This document shows, one piece after another, positions 18,325-27,608 of a DNA stretch of 64,000 nt. The DNA is from Bacteroidota bacterium. Lineage in GTDB: Bacteria > Bacteroidota > Bacteroidia > AKYH767-A > OLB10. Within the stretch, counting starts at the first letter, position 1; every line of letters begins with the position of its first letter. The notes beneath the pieces were generated by a model. The model did no database searches. It saw nothing but the letters and a program-made list of their open reading frames with translations, and was not told the origin of the DNA. The position numbers and the translations under genes were made by a program. Location: the NCBI GenBank assembly GCA_016713925.1, contig JADJOH010000007.1:607501-671500 (forward strand), read 5' to 3'.

Positions 18325-21141
18325 ATGCCTCGCGATCATTCTATAAAAACCGTTCTCATCATTGGAAGTGGCCCGATCATCATTGGTCAGGCTTGTGAAT
18401 TTGATTATTCAGGAAGTCAGGCTTCACGCTCGTTGAAGGAAGAAGGGATTGAAGTGGTATTGATCAATTCGAATCCGGCAACTATCATGACGGATAAAGT
18501 GACTGCTGATCATATTTACCTCAAGCCATTAACAAAGAAGTCGATCAGTGAAATTCTTCAGAAGCATAAGATTGATGCAGTACTGCCAACTATGGGTGGA
18601 CAAACTGCATTAAACCTTTGCATCGACTGTCAGAAAGCAGGGTTATGGGATAAATACAACGTTCGAATTATCGGAGTAGATATTGATGCGATTAAGACGA
18701 CAGAAGATCGGGAACGTTTTCGCTTGCGCATGCTTGAATTAGGCGCAAAAGTGTGTAAGGGCAGAACAGCTACCTCTTTTCTTGATGGAAAAGAAATTGC
18801 ACAGGAGATCGGTTTCCCATTGGTCATTCGTCCTTCTTTTACACTCGGTGGAACCGGTGGAGGATTTGTAGAAACAAAGGATGATTTTGATGCTGCTCTG
18901 AATTTTGGCTTGCATGCAAGTCCGGTACATGAAGTTCTCATTGAACAGAGTATCATGGGATGGAAGGAGTTTGAGCTGGAGCTGTTGAGAGATAGTATCG
19001 GAAACGTCATCATCATTTGTTCGATCGAAAATTTTGATCCGATGGGCATTCATACCGGAGATTCTATCACTGTTGCTCCTGCTATGACGTTGAGTGATCG
19101 TACCTATCAGCAACTGCGTGATCTGGCCATAAAGTGCATGAATGGTATCGGACAATTTGCCGGTGGATGTAATATTCAGTTTTCTGTGAATCCGAATGAT
19201 GAAAATGAAATCATCGTCATCGAGATTAATCCGCGTGTATCCCGATCATCTGCACTGGCCTCCAAAGCCACCGGATATCCTATAGCGAAAATTGCTGCGA
19301 AGTTGGCCATCGGTTATAACCTGGATGAATTGCAGAACCAAATTACCAAGACGACTTCTGCTTTCTTCGAACCCACTATCGACTATGTCATCGTTAAAGT
19401 ACCTCGTTGGAATTTCGATAAGTTCAAAGGAACAGATCGTCATTTAGGGCTGCAGATGAAGTCTGTTGGAGAAGCGATGGGTATAGGCAGAAGTTTCCAG
19501 GAAGCGCTGCAGAAGGCCTGTCAGTCATTGGAGATAAAGAGGAACGGACTTGGTGCAGATGGAAAAGAACTAACCAATCAGGAAGCTATTCTATCGAGTT
19601 TGAAAAATCCCAGCTGGAACAGACTCTTTCATATTTACGATGCTTTCAAGATGGGAATTCCTTTTAAAACTATCCAGAAACTCACGCGCATCGATTCCTG
19701 GTTTTTAAATCAGATCGAAGAGTTGGTAGAGCTCGAAAAGGAAATTGAAAAGAATACCCTCGATACGATCTCCCGTGATTTAATGCTGGAAGCAAAGCAA
19801 AAGGGTTATGCCGACCGACAGGTAGCTCATCTGTTGCGTTGCCTCGAGAGTCAGGTACATAGCAAACGAAAGGACATGGGTATCCACAGAGTGTACAAAC
19901 TCGTTGACACCTGTGCTGCCGAATTTGAAGCGAAAACTCCCTATTATTATTCCACTTTTGAGACCGAAAATGAATCCATTGCTTCCGATAAAAAGAAAGT
20001 AATCATCCTGGGATCAGGTCCCAATAGAATAGGGCAGGGTATAGAGTTTGATTATAGTTGCGTTCATGGTGTGTTGGCTGCGAAAGAATGCGGCTATGAA
20101 ACCATCATGATCAATTGCAATCCGGAAACGGTTTCTACCGATTTTGATATTGCCGATAAGCTGTACTTCGAACCTGTTTTCTGGGAACATATTTATGATA
20201 TCATTCTGCATGAAAAACCGGTGGGAGTGATTGTGCAATTGGGAGGACAAACAGCTTTGAAACTTGCAGAAAAGCTGGATAAGTATGGTATCAATATCAT
20301 CGGTACCAGTTTTGCTTCTCTGGATCTCGCTGAAGATCGTGGTTCCTTCTCCAATCTCCTGAAAGATCTCGGCATTCCTTATCCTAAGTTTGGGGTGATA
20401 GAAGATGCTGATCAGGCGGTAGAGTTATCAAAAGATTTGGGCTTCCCGCTTCTTGTTCGTCCATCTTACGTACTCGGTGGACAAAGCATGAAGATTGTGA
20501 TCAATGAACAGGAACTGGAAACACATGTGGTCAATATTCTGAAAGATATTCCCGGCAATAAGGTATTGTTGGATCATTTTCTCGAAAAAGCCATTGAAGC
20601 GGAAGCGGATGCCATTTGTGACGGAGAAGACGCCTATATCATCGGCATCATGGAGCATATTGAGCCGGCCGGTATTCACTCCGGCGACAGCAATGCCGTG
20701 TTACCACCTTTTGATTTGAGTGATCATGTTATCAAACAGATAGAAGACATCACCAGGAAGATCGCATTGGCTATGCATGTAAAAGGATTGATCAATATTC
20801 AGTTTGCGATAAAGGAGGAAGTGGTTTATGTGATAGAGGGCAACCCGAGAGCATCCCGTACCGTCCCGTTTATTGCCAAGGCCTATGATGAGCCCTATGT
20901 GAATTATGCCACCAAGATGATGCTTGGCGAAATGAAGGTGAAAGATTTTACTTTCAATCCCCGCAAAGAAGGATATGCAATTAAGATTCCTGTGTTTTCA
21001 TTTGAAAAATTCAGGGATGTAAACAAGGAGCTCGGACCCGAGATGAAATCAACAGGCGAGGCCATTTATTTCATTGATGATCTGCAGGATGATTTCTTCC
21101 AGCAGGTATACAGTGAAAGAAATTTATATCTCTCGCGTTAA
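18325..21141 (+). CDS. carB: Carbamoyl-phosphate synthase large subunit
   Basis: A 938-residue protein with the two ATP-grasp halves of CarB. The N-terminal half starts TVLIIGSGPIIIGQACEFDYSGSQ, and the C-terminal half repeats it at VIILGSGPNRIGQGIEFDYS (~557). ATP-grasp segments PLVIRPSFTLGGTGGGF (~170) and PLLVRPSYVLGGQSMKI (~710) and the metal-site EGNPRASRTVPF (~836) are present. It makes carbamoyl phosphate for pyrimidine and arginine synthesis, using ammonia from CarA. It is about 135 residues shorter than the E. coli enzyme (1073 aa), so the C-terminal allosteric (MGS-like) domain is missing or minimal. carA is not adjacent. Confidence 0.96.
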   Translation: MPRDHSIKTVLIIGSGPIIIGQACEFDYSGSQASRSLKEEGIEVVLINSNPATIMTDKVTADHIYLKPLTKKSISEILQKHKIDAVLPTMGGQTALNLCIDCQKAGLWDKYNVRIIGVDIDAIKTTEDRERFRLRMLELGAKVCKGRTATSFLDGKEIAQEIGFPLVIRPSFTLGGTGGGFVETKDDFDAALNFGLHASPVHEVLIEQSIMGWKEFELELLRDSIGNVIIICSIENFDPMGIHTGDSITVAPAMTLSDRTYQQLRDLAIKCMNGIGQFAGGCNIQFSVNPNDENEIIVIEINPRVSRSSALASKATGYPIAKIAAKLAIGYNLDELQNQITKTTSAFFEPTIDYVIVKVPRWNFDKFKGTDRHLGLQMKSVGEAMGIGRSFQEALQKACQSLEIKRNGLGADGKELTNQEAILSSLKNPSWNRLFHIYDAFKMGIPFKTIQKLTRIDSWFLNQIEELVELEKEIEKNTLDTISRDLMLEAKQKGYADRQVAHLLRCLESQVHSKRKDMGIHRVYKLVDTCAAEFEAKTPYYYSTFETENESIASDKKKVIILGSGPNRIGQGIEFDYSCVHGVLAAKECGYETIMINCNPETVSTDFDIADKLYFEPVFWEHIYDIILHEKPVGVIVQLGGQTALKLAEKLDKYGINIIGTSFASLDLAEDRGSFSNLLKDLGIPYPKFGVIEDADQAVELSKDLGFPLLVRPSYVLGGQSMKIVINEQELETHVVNILKDIPGNKVLLDHFLEKAIEAEADAICDGEDAYIIGIMEHIEPAGIHSGDSNAVLPPFDLSDHVIKQIEDITRKIALAMHVKGLINIQFAIKEEVVYVIEGNPRASRTVPFIAKAYDEPYVNYATKMMLGEMKVKDFTFNPRKEGYAIKIPVFSFEKFRDVNKELGPEMKSTGEAIYFIDDLQDDFFQQVYSERNLYLSR

Positions 21142-21181
21142 AATATTTTCGGGACTCAAACGAAGATTTATTTAGAAAGCC

Positions 21182-21433
21182 ATGGCAGACTTCTTCTTCA
21201 TTTTACTCATCATCTTTATTGTCTTCGGGGTGTTCCGTAGGTATATCTTCTTTTTCATCATGTCGGCCATTTCCAAAAAGCTGTTTAAGGAGATGAACAA
21301 GATGCAACAGCGGCAAACAGGATTTAATTCTCAACAGCAAACAAAGGTGAATACTGATGCTGAATCTCCAAAGAAAAAATCCTTTCGCGATAGTCAGGGA
21401 GAGTATGTGGATTACGAAGAGGTGAAAGACTAA
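21182..21433 (+). CDS. DUF4834-like small membrane protein
   Basis: An 83-residue protein with an N-terminal TM segment (FFFILLIIFIVFGVFRRYIFFFI), a charged Gln/Lys-rich middle and the tail SQGEYVDYEEVKD. A single N-terminal helix and a C-terminal EYVDYEE motif are features of the DUF4834 family of Bacteroidota. It starts 41 bases after carB and may share its transcript. Function unknown. Confidence 0.65.
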   Translation: MADFFFILLIIFIVFGVFRRYIFFFIMSAISKKLFKEMNKMQQRQTGFNSQQQTKVNTDAESPKKKSFRDSQGEYVDYEEVKD

Positions 21434-21438
21434 TTTTG

Positions 21439-21525
21439 CTACCGGCTACCAGCTTCCGGCTGCCAGCTTTTGGCTACCGGCTACCGGCTACCGGCTACCG
21501 GCTGAGAGTAGTCTACTTGCTTTCG
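21439..21525. repeat. CGGCTAC heptamer repeat array, copy A
   Basis: A run of about nine 7-base units, mostly CGGCTAC with CAGCTTC and CGGCTGC variants (21439-21503), followed by a tail GAGAGTAGTCTACTTGCTTTCG that resembles the tail of the 59-kb copies. It fills the start of the 482-base gap before yfhO. Confidence 0.8.
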
Positions 21526-21710
21526 AAATCATCTTTCAATTGATCTTTCCACGCTGCAAAAAGAACGTAATATATAGATGGTAACCCATCGTTGTTAGAA
21601 TATTAACTACCGGTACTAATTACTATTTTTTTGTTGCTTATTTACTATTAACACTTCATTTTTCGCATTTGCATTTACCGGTCAACCTATATTTGCTGCG
21701 TTCCCATAAA

Positions 21711-21833
21711 AGCCGGTAGCTGGCAGCTGGAAGCCGGAAGCCAGGAGCACTTTGCAACCATCTATATTAGCTGCTATCCAAAAAAAAGCAGGTAGCCGGC
21801 AGCCGGCAGCCAAGAGCACTTTGCAACCATCAA
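21711..21833. repeat. Inverted heptamer repeats with two copies of GCACTTTGCAACCATC
   Basis: Two short arrays in the opposite orientation (GGTAGCTGGCAGC..., 21714-21742; GGTAGCCGGCAGCC..., 21791-21812) are each followed by the same GAGCACTTTGCAACCATC tail, so a ~68-bp direct repeat. Together with copy A they form a large potential inverted structure. No gene is visible in 21434-21915. Confidence 0.7.
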
Positions 21834-21915
21834 ATCTGAACATATGAAAAGCGATTTACAAATTAATCGCTATTTTCATCCTCTTGAAAAAGAAGGTAAA
21901 ATTTAAAGCAAGTAA

Positions 21916-24342
21916 ATGAATATGAAGCCATCCTTATTGAAAGTATTACAGCCACATCTCATAGCCATTGGTCTATTCTTAGTCATTTCAGTGATGTATT
22001 TCTCCCCTGTGCTTTCAGGAAAGGCGCTGGAACAGGGAGATATTGCACAATGGTTGGGTAGTTCTAAGGAGATTTCCGATTATAGGGAAGCTTATGGAAA
22101 GGAACCGCTTTGGATCAGTACCATGTTCAGTGGAATGCCGGCTTACCAGATTTCGGTTGTCTATGCATCCAATCTCATACAGTATGTGAATAAAGTACTT
22201 TGGTTGGGATTACCCGGTCCGGCGAATTTATTGTTCCTGGGGATGCTTTCTTTTTATTTATTGATGATTACACTCAAGTCCGATTATCGGATAGGCATAG
22301 CAGGTGCTATCGCTTATGCCTTTTGTTCTTTCCAGTTCGTGTCCATACATGCCGGACATAATACCAAGGTGCATGCCATTGCCTTGATCCCGCTCATCTT
22401 TGCCGGAGTGCTAATGGCTTACCGTGACCGTTGGTTATTAGGTGCAGCCATTACTTCACTCGCTTTGTCCTTACAGATTTATTCCAATCACCTTCAGATA
22501 ACTTACTATGTAGCCATCACGATAGGTTTACTCATCGTGTTTGAGTTGGTAAGAGCGATACAGGAGAAAGCGATTCCAGGATTCTTTAAAGCCAGTGTTG
22601 CGTTGTTGTTTGCAGCCGGATTGGCCGTTTTACCGAATATAACTAATCTATGGCTGACGTATGAATACGGGAAATACTCCACGCGGAGTCAGTCAGAGTT
22701 AACAGAGAAAAAAGTGAGTACGGGTTTGGATAAAGATTATGCATTGGGATGGAGTTATGGTAAATTAGAATCGATGACACTGGTTATTCCGGGATTTGCA
22801 GGTGGTTCTTCCATGTATGAACTGGACAATAAGTCGGAAAGCTATAAGGCCATTGCTAGTCAAGCCGGTGATGCACAAGCACGTTCTTTCGTTAAGCAGG
22901 CACCGTTATATTGGGGTGATCAGCCCATGACTTCCGGTCCTGTGTATAATGGTGCGATTCCTTTCTTTCTCTTCGTACTTTCGATATTTCTCCTTAAGGG
23001 ACCAATGAGATGGTGGATGGTGACTGGAGCAGTCTTATTCATGATGCTTTCCTGGGGTCGACATTTCCTGCCACTCACCGATATATTCTTCGATCACTTT
23101 CCCGCCTATAATAAATTTCGTTCTGTCGCAATGGCACTCGTCATTACCTCCTTCATGATTCCTTTGGCCGGCATGTTGGGATTGTCGAAGTTTTCGGACG
23201 GCAGTCTGGATAAAGTTAAATTGAAAAAATCATTGCTCTATGCTTTTTATATCAGTGGAGGACTTTGTTTATTATTTGTTCTTCTTCCCGGATTATTTTG
23301 TGACTTCTCCGGTGATTCGGATGAGCAACTGAAGCAATACGATTGGCTCCTGGTTGCACTAAAAGCGGATCGTGAGTCGATGTTGCGCATGGATGCTTTC
23401 AGATCGCTATTCTTTATAGCCGTTGCTTTTGGAATGTTGTATGCATTTCTTCAATCTAAAATTAAATTAACAGTGGTATTGCCTGTACTTTCTCTTTTGA
23501 TACTGATTGATATGTGGGGAGTTGATAAGCGCTTTCTCAACGACGGACATTTTGCCTCTAAAGCGAAGGCAGAACAACCCTTCACCATGTCGGCTGCTGA
23601 TCAGCAGATTTTGAGTGACAAGGGGTATTTCCGGGTGATGAACACTTCAGTGAGTACGTTCAATGACGCCAGCACTTCTTATTACCATCGTTCCATTGGA
23701 GGATATCACGGAGCAAAGCTGAAGCGTTATCAGGAGTTGGTCGAGTATCAGATCAGCAAGGGAAATATGAATGTGTTGAATATGCTCAATGCGAAGTACT
23801 TCATAGTACGTAATCCCCGGGATCAGTCACCGATGGCACAAATGAATCCCGGTGCACTGGGAGCAGCATGGGTGGTTAGTGACTGGAAAGTGGTGCAGAA
23901 TGCGGATGAAGAGATGAAATTGCTGGATAGTATGGATACACGCACTATGGCGGTAATAGATACCCGTTATAGTGCCGAAATAAAAGATGCGGTGAAAGGA
24001 TCAGACTCTACAGCCGTTGTGAAGCTGATCAGTAAGGATGGAAGAGTAGAACCCAATTACCTTGCCTACGAAGTGGAGGGAAGTAAGACGAATCTGATCG
24101 TGTTTTCTGAAATCCATTATCCGGCCGGTTGGAATGCCTACCTTGATGGCAAGCCGGTTCCACATGTACGTGCGAATTATGTATTGAGAGCGATGTCCGT
24201 TCCTGCGGGGAAACATAAAGTGGAGTTCAAGTTTGAACCGGAAGCATTTGTAACAGGAGAGAAAATTTCTCTCGCAGGTTCTATCATCTTACTCTTGCTG
24301 TTCGCCGGAATTTCTTTCGTAGAGATCAAGAAAAAGAGATAG
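21916..24342 (+). CDS. YfhO-family multi-spanning membrane protein
   Basis: An 808-residue protein with about 12 TM helices in the N-terminal two thirds and a soluble C-terminal portion, ending in one more TM helix (SIILLLLFAGISFVEI). It begins KVLQPHLIAIGLFLVISVMYFSPVL and includes GDIAQWLGSSKEISDYREAYG, the YfhO signature. Such proteins resemble GT-C (dolichol-mannose type) glycosyltransferases, so a lipid-linked sugar transfer is likely but unproven. It sits upstream of a glycosyltransferase and an asparagine synthase, in a cell-surface glycan setting. Two nearby ATGs (21916, 21922) could start it. Confidence 0.85.
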   Translation: MNMKPSLLKVLQPHLIAIGLFLVISVMYFSPVLSGKALEQGDIAQWLGSSKEISDYREAYGKEPLWISTMFSGMPAYQISVVYASNLIQYVNKVLWLGLPGPANLLFLGMLSFYLLMITLKSDYRIGIAGAIAYAFCSFQFVSIHAGHNTKVHAIALIPLIFAGVLMAYRDRWLLGAAITSLALSLQIYSNHLQITYYVAITIGLLIVFELVRAIQEKAIPGFFKASVALLFAAGLAVLPNITNLWLTYEYGKYSTRSQSELTEKKVSTGLDKDYALGWSYGKLESMTLVIPGFAGGSSMYELDNKSESYKAIASQAGDAQARSFVKQAPLYWGDQPMTSGPVYNGAIPFFLFVLSIFLLKGPMRWWMVTGAVLFMMLSWGRHFLPLTDIFFDHFPAYNKFRSVAMALVITSFMIPLAGMLGLSKFSDGSLDKVKLKKSLLYAFYISGGLCLLFVLLPGLFCDFSGDSDEQLKQYDWLLVALKADRESMLRMDAFRSLFFIAVAFGMLYAFLQSKIKLTVVLPVLSLLILIDMWGVDKRFLNDGHFASKAKAEQPFTMSAADQQILSDKGYFRVMNTSVSTFNDASTSYYHRSIGGYHGAKLKRYQELVEYQISKGNMNVLNMLNAKYFIVRNPRDQSPMAQMNPGALGAAWVVSDWKVVQNADEEMKLLDSMDTRTMAVIDTRYSAEIKDAVKGSDSTAVVKLISKDGRVEPNYLAYEVEGSKTNLIVFSEIHYPAGWNAYLDGKPVPHVRANYVLRAMSVPAGKHKVEFKFEPEAFVTGEKISLAGSIILLLLFAGISFVEIKKKR

Positions 24343-24347
24343 CCACA

Positions 24348-25679
24348 ATGGTATTGGAGAAGGTGCTGGTGATTACGTACTACTGGCCTCCCAGTGGAGG
24401 AGCAGGCGTACAACGCACCTTGAAGTTTGTAAAGTACTTTTTGAATTTCGGTCTATTGCCTGTGGTTCTCACTGTTGATCCTTCCAAAGCAAGTTATCCG
24501 GTAGTAGATGAGTCGTTGCTCAGCGATGTGCCAAAGGGAGTGAAAGTGATTACCACTAACAGTTTCGAACCGTTAAATATTCTATCGTCAATTGCAGGGA
24601 AGAAGAATGTCCCTTACGGTGGTTTTGCCAATGCGAATAAGGAATCGTTGACTCAAAAGGCACTGAGATGGATCAGGGGGAATTTTTTTATTCCTGATGC
24701 AAGAGTAGGGTGGGTTTCCTATGCGGTAAATGCTGCAAAAAAAATTATCAAAGAGGAAGGAATTACTTGTGTGTATATTTCCAGTCCTCCGCATTCCTCT
24801 CAATTGATCGGTTTAGAACTTCGGAAAACCTATCCCAATCTTTGTTGGATAGCTGATTTACGCGACCCCTGGACCGATATTTATTATTATAAAGATTTAT
24901 TACACACTCCACTTGCCGCCCATAAAGATGCGCAGTTCGAACGAAATGTACTGGAGCAGGCTAATATTATTCTCGTAGTAAGTGATGCCATTAAGAGAAG
25001 CTTTCTCTTAAAGTCTGATTCCATCTCTGAACAAAAAATTCATGTAATACCCAATGGATATGATGAAGATGATTTCAAAGAAAAGATTGTAAGTGTTCCG
25101 GGTCAATTCGTAATTACATATGTAGGAACGATGGCAGATATTTATAAACCGGAAGTGTTTTTTAATGTGTTAAGTACTATCATTCGTCAATTTGCTGATT
25201 CAACCATTAAATTCAGATTTGTAGGTAATGCGCCCGTCTCTATCCGTAAAATGGCCATGGATGCAGGAGTGGAAGCACATTGTGAATGGATCGGACATGT
25301 GTCGCATGCAGCGGCGGTGCGCTATATGCAGGAAGCGAATATGCTCTTGCTGGTGATTCCTGACAGTGAAGGGGCGAAAGGAATTTTAACAGGAAAATTA
25401 TTTGAATACTTAGGTGCACGTAATCCGATATTGGGAATTGGTCCGGCGGATGGAGATGCGGCTGCCATCTTGAATGAATGTGCAGCAGGAGTGATGCTGG
25501 AACGCTCCGAACAACAAAAATGTTGGATTTCCTTTCCGATCATATTAATACCTGGAAGAGTGGTGGGAATATTTATTCAGGTAATGAAAAAATATTGGAT
25601 TATCGTCGTTCAGCACTTGCCCGTCAGGTTGCGCATTTACTGGGTGCAGAAATATTATAGAATGATATGTGTGGAATAG
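24348..25679 (+). CDS. Glycosyltransferase, GT-B fold (GT4-like), frameshifted near the C-terminus
   Basis: A glycosyltransferase with PPSGGAGVQRTLKFVKYF near the N-terminus, VSDAIKRSFLL (~205), VIPNGYDEDDF (~228), YVGTMADIYKP and GILTGKLFEYLGARNPIL (the E-x7-E-like nucleotide-sugar motif, ~345). As sequenced it reads 443 aa, but after EQQK the tail is hydrophobic nonsense. Loss of one A (six to five) near 25518 explains it: the other frame gives EQQKMLDFLSDHINTW...RSALARQVAHLLGAEIL, stopping at 25660 and making a normal 437-aa protein six bases before asnB. It overlaps asnB only because of the break. Confidence 0.85.
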   Translation: MVLEKVLVITYYWPPSGGAGVQRTLKFVKYFLNFGLLPVVLTVDPSKASYPVVDESLLSDVPKGVKVITTNSFEPLNILSSIAGKKNVPYGGFANANKESLTQKALRWIRGNFFIPDARVGWVSYAVNAAKKIIKEEGITCVYISSPPHSSQLIGLELRKTYPNLCWIADLRDPWTDIYYYKDLLHTPLAAHKDAQFERNVLEQANIILVVSDAIKRSFLLKSDSISEQKIHVIPNGYDEDDFKEKIVSVPGQFVITYVGTMADIYKPEVFFNVLSTIIRQFADSTIKFRFVGNAPVSIRKMAMDAGVEAHCEWIGHVSHAAAVRYMQEANMLLLVIPDSEGAKGILTGKLFEYLGARNPILGIGPADGDAAAILNECAAGVMLERSEQQKCWISFPIILIPGRVVGIFIQVMKKYWIIVVQHLPVRLRIYWVQKYYRMICVE

Positions 25680-27499
25680 CCGGATTCATCGACCCTACTT
25701 TAAAAAACTCAGATAGAGCACCTCTGCTGGAGAGCATGCTTCATGCGATTGCTCACCGCGGACCTGATGCGCGTGGGAAATATTTTGAAGATGCGGTGGC
25801 ACTCGGGCATAACCGGTTATCGATAATTGATTTGAGTGAGGACGGGAATCAACCCATGATCAGGAATGGGAATTATATTGTTTACAACGGAGAAGTCTAT
25901 AACTATAGGGAGATACGTAAAACACTGGAAGCAGAAGGTGTGGTTTTTCATACGCAGTCGGACACAGAAGTAATTATGGCTACCTATGAGAAGTATGGCA
26001 AAGATTGTGTTCAGTATTTTGTTGGGATGTGGGCTTTCGCTTTATGGGACAGTAAACAGAAATTGTTATTCTGTTCCCGTGACCGATTTGGCATCAAACC
26101 TTTTTTTTACATTTTGGAAGGGGATAAATTTTATTTTGGATCGGAATACAAAGCGTTGTTTAAGAGTCCATGTTTTAAAAAGGAGATCAATGAATCGCAA
26201 GTATTAAGAGGGCTACAGTTAGGCTGGAATACGTATCACGATGAAACATATTATTCCTGTTTAAAAGCATTGCCTGCTGCGCATAATCTAATATTTAAAG
26301 CAGGACAACAAGTAGATATTCATTCCTATTGGAATATAGATCCGTCCAGGCAGAATCGAATGAATTGGGAGGAAACTATATCCCGGTTCAGAGCAGGTTT
26401 TATCGACAGTGTGCGTCTGCACATGCGCAGTGATGTGGAAGTAGGAGGATGTTTGAGCGGTGGTCTGGATAGTTCTGCCATTGCTTCGGTAATTGGTGAA
26501 GAATTTCCGGCAGCGGCCTTTAAAACATTTACCATTTATTACGAGGGGAAGAATGATGTAGATGAGCGCCCTTGGGTCAAAGAAGTGCTGAAAAAATATC
26601 CGCAATTCGAACCCTTTTATTTTACGCCCACCGATGATGATATCAGTAGTAATTTTGAAAAGGCACTCTATCATGCAGATGTACCTGTAGTAGGTTCTTC
26701 TCCCATTTCACAATACTTCCTGATGCAACTGGCTGCTAAGAATGGCATTAAGGTCGTGTTGGATGGACAGGGATCGGATGAAATAGCGGGGGGATACCTG
26801 CATTCTTTTTACCGGTTGATCGGAGGTTGTTTTTCATCGATGGAGCCCTTAAAAGGAATTGCTGAACTGAATGCGCATGCTTCATTGCAAAACTATTCGC
26901 TCTCAAAAAAATCAAATCTGCTTTTTAAAAGCATGCTTGCAGGATGGAAAAGTGAGCAGTCACTCTATGAGTTAGAATACAAACATTATTATCCATTTTT
27001 AGCAAAGCAGGATACCATTCCCTTTGCACTCGAAAAATTCGGAGGGAGCAGGTTGAACAACTTCTTGTACCATCTCACCTTCAACAGCAGCTTGCCCACA
27101 CTATTGCAATTTGAAGATCGTAATTCCATGGCCTTTTCCATTGAGTCGCGTGTACCCTTCCTGGATCACCGTTTGGTAGAATTCATCTTCTCCTTACCCG
27201 ACGAAGCAAAAATTCACAAAGGGGCCACCAAGCGTGTATTGAGAGAAGCCTTGCGGGGCATCCTGCCCGATCCCATCACCGACAGAAAAGACAAGAAAGG
27301 CTTTGTGACACCTGGCGAAGTCAAGTGGCTCCGAGGACCATTATCGTTCTTGCTTGACCAGCAATTTGGAGACATCAGCTTCCTGAACAAGGCAAAAGTA
27401 CAATCACTCATTGATGCCTTCAAAAAGGGAGATAACAGCAATGCCAATCTCGTTTGGCGGGTAGCGGTTTTGAGGTGGTGGATGGGTGGGGGAGTTTGA
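25667..27499 (+). CDS. asnB: Asparagine synthase (glutamine-hydrolysing), copy 1
   Basis: A 610-residue class II glutamine amidotransferase plus ATP-pyrophosphatase. It begins MCGIAGFID, with Cys2 as nucleophile. HRGPD (~30) and NGEVYNYREI (~65) belong to the glutaminase. The PPi loop SGGLDSSA is at ~264, and the GQGSDEIAGGY motif and IESRVPFLDHRLVEF are present further on. It converts aspartate to asparagine or amidates a sugar acid. Placed beside a glycosyltransferase and a YfhO-type transferase, it may serve in glycan amidation rather than housekeeping, as is often seen in surface polysaccharide loci; that is inference. Confidence 0.93.
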   Translation: MCGIAGFIDPTLKNSDRAPLLESMLHAIAHRGPDARGKYFEDAVALGHNRLSIIDLSEDGNQPMIRNGNYIVYNGEVYNYREIRKTLEAEGVVFHTQSDTEVIMATYEKYGKDCVQYFVGMWAFALWDSKQKLLFCSRDRFGIKPFFYILEGDKFYFGSEYKALFKSPCFKKEINESQVLRGLQLGWNTYHDETYYSCLKALPAAHNLIFKAGQQVDIHSYWNIDPSRQNRMNWEETISRFRAGFIDSVRLHMRSDVEVGGCLSGGLDSSAIASVIGEEFPAAAFKTFTIYYEGKNDVDERPWVKEVLKKYPQFEPFYFTPTDDDISSNFEKALYHADVPVVGSSPISQYFLMQLAAKNGIKVVLDGQGSDEIAGGYLHSFYRLIGGCFSSMEPLKGIAELNAHASLQNYSLSKKSNLLFKSMLAGWKSEQSLYELEYKHYYPFLAKQDTIPFALEKFGGSRLNNFLYHLTFNSSLPTLLQFEDRNSMAFSIESRVPFLDHRLVEFIFSLPDEAKIHKGATKRVLREALRGILPDPITDRKDKKGFVTPGEVKWLRGPLSFLLDQQFGDISFLNKAKVQSLIDAFKKGDNSNANLVWRVAVLRWWMGGGV

Positions 27500-27565
27500 A
27501 GTTTAATGTTCAATGTTTAATGTTTAATGTTTAAGGTTTAAGGTTCAAGGTTTAAAGTTTGAAAA
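27499..27565. repeat. GTTTAAT/GTTTAAG heptamer tract
   Basis: About nine imperfect 7-base units (GTTTAAT, GTTCAAT, GTTTAAG, GTTCAAG, GTTTAAA) immediately after the asnB stop. A second 7-base periodic tract in this genome, unlike the CGGCTAC family in sequence. Confidence 0.7.
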
Positions 27566-27608
27566 AGTCCTTTTTTTCATTTACCTTTACTTTTACTTAG
27601 AATGTCTC

